A stretch of DNA of 27,601 nucleotides from NCBI GenBank assembly GCA_031266495.1, contig JAISAX010000546.1, forward strand, positions 1-27,601, given 5' to 3'. The notes beneath the pieces are model-generated. The model searched no databases. It had not been told where the DNA came from and saw only the letters and a list, made by a program, of their open reading frames with translations. Shown here in pieces: positions 21,376-27,601 of this stretch. Both the position numbers and the translations under genes were made by a program. Within the stretch, counting starts at the first letter, position 1, and each line of letters opens with the position of its first letter. Origin of the DNA: Opitutaceae bacterium (lineage in GTDB: Bacteria > Verrucomicrobiota > Verrucomicrobiae > Opitutales > Opitutaceae).

Positions 21376-23496
21376 TCATGGTCTCCATGTGAATGGGATT
21401 TTCGCAACCAGCGGGAGCGTTCCGGTGTGGTTTTTCCAGACTATACAACGGGTCCTGCTTTCAGGTGTCCGGAGGATCGCTTGCTCCAGTTGTCCGTCGC
21501 TCCACTTTATGTCCACGCGGATTCTGCCAGTTGCCTTCAGCCCGGTGGCCGCGCCGGTGTGCCATTCACCGGGGAGTGCCGGTAACAGGTGAATGTTGCC
21601 GTCATGGCTCTGGAGTAGCATTTCCGCAATGCCGGCGGTGGCGCCGAGGTTGCCGTCTATCTGAAATGGCGGGTGCGCACAAAGGAGGTTGGGACTGGTG
21701 CCTCCGTCCGGTCCGTACGCGGTGTCGTGCCGGCTGACGGGGGTCCAGAGTTTTTTGAGAAGGCGCAGGGCGTGCTCGCCGTCGAGGAGGCGCGCGCGGA
21801 GGCAGATTTTCCAGGCTGTGCTCCAGCCGGTGCCGGTGTCGCCCCGGCGGTCCAGGGTTGCCTGGGCCGCCCGGGCGAGGGCGGGGGTGCGGCGGGGCGT
21901 GAGTTGACTGGCGGGATAGAGGGCGTAGAGGTGCGAGAGGTGCCGGTGGCGGGGGTCGGTTTCTTCGTGGTCGTCGAGCCATTCCTGGAGTTGTCCGTGG
22001 TGTCCGGTTTTGTGGGGGGCAAGGCGGGCGCGGGCGGTGGTCAGTTGCGTGGCAAGTGCTTCGTCGCATCGCAGGCGCCGGGCGGCGGCGATGGTGTTGG
22101 AAAACAGTTCGCGGATGATTTGCGTGTCCATCGCGGGGCCGGCGCACACGGCGGCGGTGTCGCCCGCGGGGGTGCGAAAGGTGTTCTCCGGCGAGCTTGA
22201 GGGGGCTGTCACCAGAAAGCCACTACCGGGGTGGGGGACGAGGGTGTCGAGGAAAAACAGGGCGGCTTCTTTGAGGACGGGATAATGGCGCGCGAGGGGG
22301 GTGCGGTCGCCGGTGAAGAGGTAGTGTTGCCAGATGTGCGTGCAGAGCCAGGCGCCGCCGGTTTGTGTCGCTCCCCAGGCGGGGTTCTGGCCGGGGGCGG
22401 TGTAGTGCCAGGGGTTGGTCTTCATGTGCGCAACCCAGCCGCGCGCGTCGTAGTAGGCGCGGGCGGTGTGGCGTCCGCGGGGGACAAGGGCTTCGATGAG
22501 GCGGAGCAGGGGGAGCTGGCAGTCGGCGAGGTTGGCGGGGCCGGCTGGCCAGTAGTTCATCTGGAGGTTTATGTTGAGGTGGTAGTCGCCGTTCCAGGGG
22601 GTCTGGTATTCTTCGGCCCAGAGGCCCTGGAGGTTGGCGGGCAGGGGGCTGTCCGGGCGGGAGGAGCTGATGAGGAGGTAGCGTCCGTAGTGGAAATAGA
22701 GGGCGGCGAGGGCGGGGTCGTTTTCGTCGCGGGCCACGGCGGCCAGGCGCGCGGGGGTGGGTTGGAGCGAGACGGGGGTGGGGGGGGGAGGGCGAGCGTG
22801 GCGCGGGCGAAGTGGCGGGCGTGGTCCTTGCGGTGCGCGGCGAGCAGGCGGGTGTATTGTTTTTCAACTACGTCAGCGAGTTGTTGTCGTGTCCGTCCGG
22901 CGGGGTCCGGTGCGAACATGCTGGTGGCGGCCGTGATGTAGAGGGTGATGGCGCGGGCGTTGCGGATGGTGATGGCGCGGGCGGTGTCGTGTAGTGCCGG
23001 TTTGATACGAGACGCCGGCCACGCCGGTCCGCAGGTCGAGTTCGCGCCGGTATCCGGAAATCACAGGGGCGGCGTGCGGGGCGGGTGGGGGGGGTGGGGT
23101 GGCGGGAGGGGGAGCGAAATCCAGTATCAGGTTTCCCAGGGTCTGGTAGCAGCCGAAGGGGGTGTCTTTTCCTTGGGGGGCGGAGGAACCGGGACGACAG
23201 GTGAAGTGTTCGTTCATCCGTTGTTGTGCTTCGACAAAGCGTCCGGCGAAGAGGAGTTCACGGATGGCGGGGAGCGCGGCGGCGGCGTCGGGACGGTCGG
23301 GGTCGTGGTGCGAGCCGGACCAGAGGGTCTGCTCGTTGAGCACGATGCGTTCTTGTTCGATGCCTCCGAACATCATTGCGCCAAGGCGTCCGTTTCCCAC
23401 GAGACAGGATTCGGTGAAGTGCGTGGCCGGTGTGTCGAACCAGAGGCGAAAACAGGCGTCCCTGGCGGATGCGGAGAGGCGGGAGTGTGCGGACAT
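21376..23496 (-). pseudogene. GH95 alpha-L-fucosidase, internally deleted and frameshifted
   Basis: N-terminal part from ATG 23496: FRLWFDTPATHFTESCLVGN, then GRLGAMMFGG and LNEQTLWSGS, the classic GH95 start. After GVSYQTG (about 22996) the frame is lost. The next recognisable piece, RAITLYITAATSMFAPDPAG, is in another frame, and roughly 100 or more family residues between them are missing. A second shift occurs in the proline stretch at G9 (22780-22788), restoring the first frame. The large C-terminal part keeps the residues known for GH95: N-x-N in [13 protein letters not shown], the Glu of [10 protein letters not shown] and the Asp of QIDGNLG. An intact enzyme would remove alpha-1,2-linked fucose by inversion. 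At 2.12 kb it is shorter than usual genes of ~2.35 kb. Probably inactive as read. Confidence 0.85.
22944..22983. repeat. 16-bp direct repeat at the GH95 deletion junction
   Basis: GGTGATGGCGCGGGCG occurs at 22944-22959 and again at 22968-22983, 24 bp apart. The point where GH95 similarity breaks lies directly beside the second copy, so slippage or recombination between such repeats may have produced the deletion. Confidence 0.7.
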
Positions 23497-23543
23497 ATGG
23501 ATCTGTTTTTGGGGCAGAGTTAGGGGCCGCACACAAATAGTGT

Positions 23544-23758
23544 ACTCAATTTTGACACAGAGGATACAGAGCTATGACACAGAGTTCACTTTTCGCCTGC
23601 GAAAAGTCGAGGTGTGGTTTGATAAATTCAAGGTTCATCTGTTTTCGTTACAGATTGGTTTTTAATAAAATATGAGGAATTCAAAGAGAGCTGAAAAGTC
23701 GTTTGGCCCTCGGTGGACTCTGTGTCTGCGTTCTGTGGTCTCTGTGTCAAGATTGAAC
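23544..23758. repeat. CACAGAG-type inverted repeat pair
   Basis: The left arm 23544-23590 contains TTGACACAGAG and ACACAGAGTTCAC. The right arm 23712-23758 is its imperfect reverse complement (GTGGACTCTGTGT, CTCTGTGTCAAG). The ~47-bp arms, about three-quarters identical by eye, enclose ~120 bp of A/T-rich, non-coding DNA. It fills most of the 370-bp gap between the GH95 gene and the next PEP-CTERM gene, and looks like a non-autonomous or relic mobile repeat. Confidence 0.65.
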
Positions 23759-23812
23759 AGGTTGTTTTTGTTCGGTTCCTGAACGGAATTCTCCAATAGT
23801 CAGGTCGCTCGC

Positions 23813-23858
23813 GGGCTTCGCAAGCGAAGCCCCTACGGCCGATCCGCGTAACTTCAGT
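23813..23858. repeat. Hairpin plus CGCGTAACTTCAGT tail
   Basis: GGGCTTCGC-AA-GCGAAGCCC (23813-23832) is followed by CTACGGCCGATC and the tail CGCGTAACTTCAGTG. It ends just 3' of the PEP-CTERM stop at 23866. It belongs to the same family as 12331-12374 and 21215-21260. Confidence 0.75.
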
Positions 23859-23865
23859 GATTGAT

Positions 23866-24621
23866 TTACCGGAGGCGTTTGCGGCACATGCCGGTGGCGG
23901 CGACGGCGAGAGCACAGGCACCAAAGAGCGCGGATATGGTGGCGGGTTCAGGAATGGGACCGGCACTGGCCACGCGGAAATTGTCCAGAGAAAGAGTCAG
24001 GGATGCGGCGCGAAAACCGACCTGGGTTCCTTTCATGACGTCCGTGCTGAATATGACTCCCGTGGTGGCAAGAGGGACGGGGTTGCCGATGGCAAGGAAG
24101 CTTAGTGTCAGATTCGTGCCGGTGGCGGTGGCAACCGCGGTGAATTCGGCCGTGTAAAATGTATCGGTGGCAAAAGTGTCGATGGTGAAGGTGTTGTTGT
24201 AAAATACGGCAGGTAGCGTCGCGTTCGGGTTGGCCGCCGCAAAGATGCGAAGCTGGACTTGTGTGTCGGAAATGCGGTTGACCAGACCGAGGAATCCTGT
24301 GGTCGAGGGGGTGGAGGTGACGCCTTGCCAGAGACCGATACTGGGCGAGGTGCTTGAAAACCTGGCGTCCATCGAAACCGTGACATCGGAAAGGCCGGTT
24401 GCTTCAGGAAGTAAAAGCACGTTTTCAATCCCTGTATCCGTTTTTGTGAGATTCTTGTATTCGGAATTCCAGGCGAGACCGGAACCGTTCAGCACGGTAA
24501 AGTTGCCGGTGAAATCAGCTTCGGTATCGAAGGTGATTGTTGAGGGAAGAGCGCTGGCATGGAGCGGAATCGCGACGAGGGCGGCGGTCGCAAGGATGAG
24601 TGCATGGCGGGTGATTTTCAT
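23866..24621 (-). CDS. PEP-CTERM sorting-domain protein
   Basis: 251 aa from ATG 24621. An in-frame extension to 24753 only translates a G-tract/GA microsatellite into poly-Pro/Ser, so the inner ATG is used. The signal peptide (HALILATAALVAIPLHASA) precedes a beta-rich domain ('STITFDTEADFTGNFTVLNG', 'VTVSMDARFSSTSPSIGLWQ', 'LTLSLDNFRVA') of the concanavalin-like type frequent in PEP-CTERM proteins. The sorting signal starts at residue 223: IPEPATISAL, then a hydrophobic stretch and RKRLR. Predicted to be exosortase-processed and extracellular. It lies 112 bp downstream of a pseudopilin gene on the same strand and upstream of the GH95 relic. Confidence 0.88.
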   Translation of the reverse strand: MKITRHALILATAALVAIPLHASALPSTITFDTEADFTGNFTVLNGSGLAWNSEYKNLTKTDTGIENVLLLPEATGLSDVTVSMDARFSSTSPSIGLWQGVTSTPSTTGFLGLVNRISDTQVQLRIFAAANPNATLPAVFYNNTFTIDTFATDTFYTAEFTAVATATGTNLTLSFLAIGNPVPLATTGVIFSTDVMKGTQVGFRAASLTLSLDNFRVASAGPIPEPATISALFGACALAVAATGMCRKRLR

Positions 24622-24654
24622 AGGTCGTGCATGGTTTCGGTTTTGGTCAGGGAG

Positions 24655-24720
24655 CGGGAAGGCGGGAGGGCGAGGAGGCGGGGGAGAGAGAGAGAGAGGG
24701 GGGGGGGGGGAGGGGAGGGG
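24655..24720. repeat. GA microsatellite and G13 tract between pseudopilin and PEP-CTERM genes
   Basis: AAGGCGGGAGGGCGAGGAGG is followed by a (GA)n run (24685-24697) and thirteen G (24698-24710), then AGGGGAGGGG. It lies in the transcribed gap between the two genes; C/T-rich on the RNA strand. Length is likely unstable. Confidence 0.7.
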
Positions 24721-24733
24721 GAGCGGCTGCGTA

Positions 24734-25453
24734 TCAGTTTTTCCAGTTGGCATTATCGGCGATGAGATCGGCCCGTTTGACGCGGATCAGTGAACCGTCG
24801 ATGTGGACAAGCTGGATTTTTCCGCTGTGGCGTTCTCCGGGTTTCGCGGCGGCACTGGTATCCAGATACGACTTGTCGGCGCTGGCATCATCACTGTCGG
24901 CGACGAGAATCAGTTTGCCGGGATTGACAATACTGTCGATCAGGAGGCCGGGATCGAAGCCGAGATTGACGTTTCGTCCGTAGGAACTCCATCCCGACTT
25001 GATGGTGCCGTTGGTGAGGTCGGGGGTGAGCGTGGAGGATTTGCAGAAAAACACCATGGGGGCGTTCATATATTCATCCTTGAGGATATTGTACCAGGAT
25101 TTGCCCATGCCATTGATGGTGGTGTAATGGGGCGGAAGCCGGCCTTTGTTGTCTTGCGCATATAATTGCGCCCCCATGTGAATCTGGCGGAGGTTGGACA
25201 TGCAGACGGCAGCATTCGCCTTCTGCCGGACGCCGCCCATCGTGGACAGCACAATGGCGACCAGAATGCCGATGATGGCAATGACGGTGAGCAGCTCGAT
25301 CAGGGTAAAACCGGGGGCGGCGCGAAGGACTTCATATGAAGTCCTTGTCAGAGGCGGAGCGCTGCTCCGCCTCTGACAAATAAAAACCCGTCGTGGCTCG
25401 ATCAGGGGGAAGCCGGTCGCAGCGTTGGGCAGGGCAGGTTTGGCGGTTTTCAT
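24734..25453 (-). CDS. Type II pseudopilin-like protein with an enlarged leader, H-X9-DG C-terminus
   Basis: 239 aa from ATG 25453 (MKTAKPALPNAATGFPLIEP). The prepilin site is G48-F, in [20 protein letters not shown], the only one of the four with the canonical Gly at -1. The leader is 48 residues against 10-23 in the sister proteins. Residues ~20-44 are coded by two back-to-back palindromes. It contains a pseudo-motif GFPLIE before the true GFTLIE. The C-terminus has H209-X9-D219-G, the full family signature. The gene is divergent from the LacI-type regulator with an inverted-repeat operator between them, so it is probably its direct target. Followed by a PEP-CTERM gene. An upstream ATG at 25525 is possible but less likely. 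Confidence 0.85.
   Translation of the reverse strand: MKTAKPALPNAATGFPLIEPRRVFICQRRSSAPPLTRTSYEVLRAAPGFTLIELLTVIAIIGILVAIVLSTMGGVRQKANAAVCMSNLRQIHMGAQLYAQDNKGRLPPHYTTINGMGKSWYNILKDEYMNAPMVFFCKSSTLTPDLTNGTIKSGWSSYGRNVNLGFDPGLLIDSIVNPGKLILVADSDDASADKSYLDTSAAAKPGERHSGKIQLVHIDGSLIRVKRADLIADNANWKN
25294..25407. repeat. Palindromic insertion in the prepilin leader flanked by 12-bp direct repeats
   Basis: GCTCGATCAGGG occurs at 25294-25305 and 25396-25407. Between them (90 bp) are a 22-bp perfect palindrome with half AAGGACTTCAT (25325-25346) and, sharing its last two bases, a hairpin with 16-bp perfect arms TTGTCAGAGGCGGAGC and loop GCT (25345-25379). Repeat plus insert is 102 bp, a multiple of three, so the pseudopilin frame is kept. 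Confidence 0.8.
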
Positions 25454-25583
25454 GGATGTCGGAAAAAAAACGCAGGCAGGTAAAAACGGTGCGCGTAAGG
25501 AAGGAAAAAGGAGGGGCGCTTTCATAAGCGCGAGGTTGCAAGGTTGTGAAATTGCGAGGCTGCGAGGTTGAATGCGAAAGGGA

Positions 25584-25621
25584 GAGAAAATACTTTCTTG
25601 GTTGCTGGCAAGTATTTTCTC
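25584..25621. promoter_or_regulatory. Inverted-repeat operator (copy 2) between pseudopilin and LacI-type genes
   Basis: GAGAAAATACTT (25584-25595), a 14-bp spacer (TCTTGGTTGCTGGC) and AAGTATTTTCTC (25610-25621) form a perfect 12-bp inverted repeat. It is 131 bp upstream of the pseudopilin ATG and 108 bp upstream of the regulator ATG. Likely the binding site of the adjacent LacI-type protein; the copy at 21030-21065 has the same architecture. Confidence 0.75.
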
Positions 25622-25728
25622 CATAGATGTTTTATGCTTATTAATATACTGATAAACATATTGTTACAGTGATTTTTACGGAAGAAAGGGCTTGCGTGAA
25701 AGGAAATTTGTGTGATTGGTTTTCCGTC
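25622..25728. promoter_or_regulatory. A/T-rich promoter region of the LacI-type gene
   Basis: The most A/T-rich stretch of the window. It holds a second inverted repeat, ATGTTTTAT (25627-25635) and ATAAACAT (25652-25659), around TTATTAATATACT, which could contain the -10 box. I cannot assign exact -35/-10 elements. No Shine-Dalgarno sequence precedes the ATG at 25729. Confidence 0.5.
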
Positions 25729-26837
25729 ATGGCTTCTCTTGCTGAAATTTCCCGTATCTGCGGTGTCTCCCTCGGAGCCACGTCGAAGGCCCTGAGTGGC
25801 AAGCCGGGGGTCTCGGAGGCAACGCGGCAGCGTATCCTGAGCGTGGCGGCACAACGCAATTACCGTCCGAACCGGCTGGTGCATGCGATCCAGAGTGGTC
25901 GCAGCATGACGGTGGGGCTGACGTGCAATGATTTCCACAGCGACTTTTCAGGGCGGATCATTGAGGGGATGCTGGCGGTGCTGTATGGCGCGGAGTATGA
26001 CGCCATCGTCATCAACTGGGACTTGTGCGTCCATGAGGGCGAGCAGGTGCTGCGGACGTTCGCGGAGCGGCGGGTGGACGGTTTGCTGATGTTTCCTCCG
26101 GCGGATCAGCCTTCGCAGGCGTATTTGCTGGAACTGAAAAATTTCGGGCGTCCTGTCGTGGTCGTGGACCAGACGTTTGCCGGATGCGAGGACCATGATT
26201 TTGTCGGCAGCCAGGATTTCGAGGGCGGGGCGCTGGCCACGGAGCATCTGCTGGCGCTGGGGCACCGCAGGATCGCCAACATCTGTCACCGGAAAACGAG
26301 TACGGGGCGGGCGCGGCTGGAGGGGTTCCGGAGCGCCATGGACAGGGGCGGGGCGGTCGTAAACGAAAACTGGATACGGGAGGTCGCTTGTTACGGATCG
26401 GACGAGGCGTACCGGTATGCGCGCGACTTGCTTTCGGGAGAGAGGGGGGGGGGGGGCGTCCGACGGCGATCATGGGGTTTACGGATTGGGAGGCGCTGGA
26501 TGCGATGGCGGCGGCGCTGGACGCGGGTTTGCGCGTGCCGGAGGATGTCTCGGTCGTGGGGTTTGCGGATTTGCGGGTGTCGGCGAGCGTGCGTCCGCGG
26601 TTGACGACGGTGGCGCAGGATCCCGTGGAGATCGGCCGGCGGGCGGCGGCGCGTCTGGTGGAGCGGCTGGCCGGGCGGCCAGGGGCGCTGCCGGGGGTTG
26701 CCGGAAATGGGGTTGGCGAGGGGGGCGCGAAATCGCCGCCGCCGCCGGCGTCGGCGTCGTTACTCGTGGACCGGGTGCCGGTGCGGATGGAGGTCCGCGA
26801 ATCGACGGGGGCGCCGACGGAGGCCGGCAGCCGGTAG
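25729..26837 (+). pseudogene. LacI-family transcriptional regulator, out of frame at a G13 tract
   Basis: From ATG 25729 the N-terminus is a LacI helix-turn-helix (LAEISRICGVSLGATSKALS, then GKPGVSEATRQRI and NYRPNRL) followed by the periplasmic-binding-like ligand domain (VGLTCNDFHSDFSGRIIEGM, VDGLLMFPPADQ, ATEHLLALGHRRIANI). After RDLLSGERG the frame breaks at thirteen G (26444-26456). The rest (PTAIMGFTDWEALDAMAAAL, VPEDVSVVGFADL, RPRLTTVAQDPVEIGRRAAA) continues in another frame to TAG 26837. Eleven or fourteen G would restore a 368- or 369-residue protein; as read the product is truncated inside the effector domain but keeps its DNA-binding domain. Divergent to a pseudopilin gene with an operator between. 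Phase variation or a homopolymer sequencing error are the options. Confidence 0.88.
26444..26456 (+). repeat. G13 tract within the LacI-type gene
   Basis: Thirteen consecutive G in the coding strand, in the linker before the 'PTAIMGF' strand. G11 or G14 gives the full-length frame; G13 does not. Length and location fit a slipped-strand switch. Confidence 0.8.
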
Positions 26838-26841
26838 GGTT

Positions 26842-27601
26842 TTAGTCCGGGCGGGTGGTTGGCGGGCCGGGCGGGTGCGGGAGGATCGGCGGATGCGGGA
26901 GGATCGGGCAGGTGGCGGCGCAGGTCGGGGAATCGGAAACGATCTTGCCGTGGTGGAGGCGGACAATGCGGTTGACGTGACAGGTGAGGTCGGGGTTGTG
27001 CGTCACCATGATGATCGTGCGGCCTTGTTGGTGCAGGTCGCGGAGGAGGCCGAGGACGATGCGCTCGTTTTCCTCGTCGAGGTTTCCCGTGGGTTCGTCG
27101 GCAAAGATGAAATGGGGTTCGTTGACGAGGGCGCGGGCAATGCAGACGCGTTGCTGCTCGCCGCCGGATAACTGGTGCGGCAGGTGCGTGACGCGGTGGC
27201 CAAGGCCGACTTTTTCGAGCACGGCGCGCGCGGCGGCTTCGTCCGCCATGCTGTGGTAGTGCTGCGCTAGCATCAGGTTCTCCAGCGCGCTGAGGTAGGG
27301 GATGAGGTGGAATTGCTGAAAGATAAGCCCGATCTTCTCGGCTCGGAATACGCGGCGGCCTTCGTCGTCGAGCGCGGCGGCGTCGATGCCGTCGAGCAGG
27401 ATTTTTCCTTCGGTGGCGGTGTCGAGGCAGGTGAGGATGTTCATCAGCGTCGTCTTGCCGGAACCGGAGGCGCCCATGAAGGCGATGAACTCGCCCTGGC
27501 GGATGGTGAGGCTGACGTCGTCGAGCGCGGTGACGTGCCCGAAACGTTTGGTCAGGCCGCAGGTTTCGATGACAACGGGACCGGCGTCCGCCCGGGTGGG
27601 G
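26842..27601 (-). CDS. ABC transporter ATP-binding protein, LolD/MacB type (5' end outside window)
   Basis: 252 residues are visible. Seen in order: CGLTKRFGHVTALDDVSLTI, Walker A GASGSGKTT, the Q-loop IFQQFHLIPYLSALENLMLA, the signature LSGGEQQR, Walker B FIFADEPTGNLDEE and the H-loop MVTHN. This spacing, with LMNILTCLD and the NLD after Walker B, is typical of the LolD/MacB/FtsE subgroup that powers lipoprotein release or efflux with a FtsX-like permease, presumably encoded outside the window. The C-terminal tail (CPILPHPPILPHPPG) is unusual and comes from an 18-bp tandem repeat, TGCGGGAGGATCGG at 26876 and 26894. The gene converges with the LacI-type gene, 4 bp between stops, leaving no room for a separate terminator. 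Confidence 0.9.
   Translation of the reverse strand, partial: PTRADAGPVVIETCGLTKRFGHVTALDDVSLTIRQGEFIAFMGASGSGKTTLMNILTCLDTATEGKILLDGIDAAALDDEGRRVFRAEKIGLIFQQFHLIPYLSALENLMLAQHYHSMADEAAARAVLEKVGLGHRVTHLPHQLSGGEQQRVCIARALVNEPHFIFADEPTGNLDEENERIVLGLLRDLHQQGRTIIMVTHNPDLTCHVNRIVRLHHGKIVSDSPTCAATCPILPHPPILPHPPGPPTTRPD

Noticed and set aside
23628..23966. Small frame on the minus strand in the GH95/PEP-CTERM gap
   Set aside because: It runs through the CACAGAG inverted repeat and the hairpin element and into the PEP-CTERM gene in the wrong frame.
24622..24753. Longer start for the PEP-CTERM protein ending at 23866
   Set aside because: The extension is poly-Pro/Ser from the G13/GA tract and precedes a normal signal peptide that begins at ATG 24621.

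Overview
The window looks like a chromosomal segment of a G+C-rich Verrucomicrobiota bacterium, most probably an Opitutaceae relative. This rests on three PEP-CTERM anchor proteins, four type II pseudopilin-like proteins with the H-X9-D[GAF] C-terminal motif, a LacI-type regulator beside carbohydrate genes, and several secreted polysaccharide-active enzymes. Almost everything is on the minus strand. Only a ParD antitoxin with a stump of its ParE toxin and the LacI-type regulator are on the plus strand. I recognise no tRNA, rRNA or CRISPR array.

Layout from left to right. 1-3217: a secreted right-handed beta-helix protein (C-terminus beyond the window) preceded by its pseudopilin. 3470-3801: parD and a truncated parE. 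3767-9460: a frameshifted serine beta-lactamase/esterase and a tight three-gene operon (heparinase II/III-like lyase, MFS/GPH sugar transporter, Gfo/Idh/MocA oxidoreductase; transcribed right to left) joined by GTGA stop/start overlaps. 9764-11960: pseudopilin followed by a beta-strand-rich PEP-CTERM protein. 12369-19612: hypothetical protein, pseudopilin, secreted jelly-roll protein, clan GH-A hydrolase with CBM9-like tail, and a GHL6/GH151-like hydrolase. 20135-25453: pseudopilin, PEP-CTERM protein, a decayed GH95 alpha-L-fucosidase and another PEP-CTERM protein. 25729-26837: the LacI-type regulator, broken by a 13-G tract. 26842-27601: the C-terminal part of a LolD/MacB-type ABC ATPase.

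Functionally this is a polysaccharide-foraging region: secreted lyases and hydrolases cut a fucose- and uronic-acid-containing polymer, a transporter imports products and an oxidoreductase processes them. The repeated pairing of one H-X9-D pseudopilin with one secreted or PEP-CTERM gene suggests cargo-dedicated pseudopilins. A long inverted-repeat operator (11-12 bp arms, 14-bp spacer) occurs both in the LacI/pseudopilin divergent promoter and upstream of a second PEP-CTERM gene, hinting at one regulon.

The second theme is repetitive DNA: (i) G-tracts and GCGGGAGAG-like purine-rich minisatellites, nearly all G-rich on the plus strand, that form Pro-rich linkers and break three genes; (ii) arrays of short hairpins with covarying stems and GGA/AGA loops, several ending in a CGCGTAAYATCAGT tail; (iii) a 174-bp MITE-like element; (iv) a REP-like GGGGACG cluster; (v) a palindromic insertion inside a prepilin leader. 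Whether the G-tract frameshifts are biological or assembly errors cannot be decided from the sequence alone.
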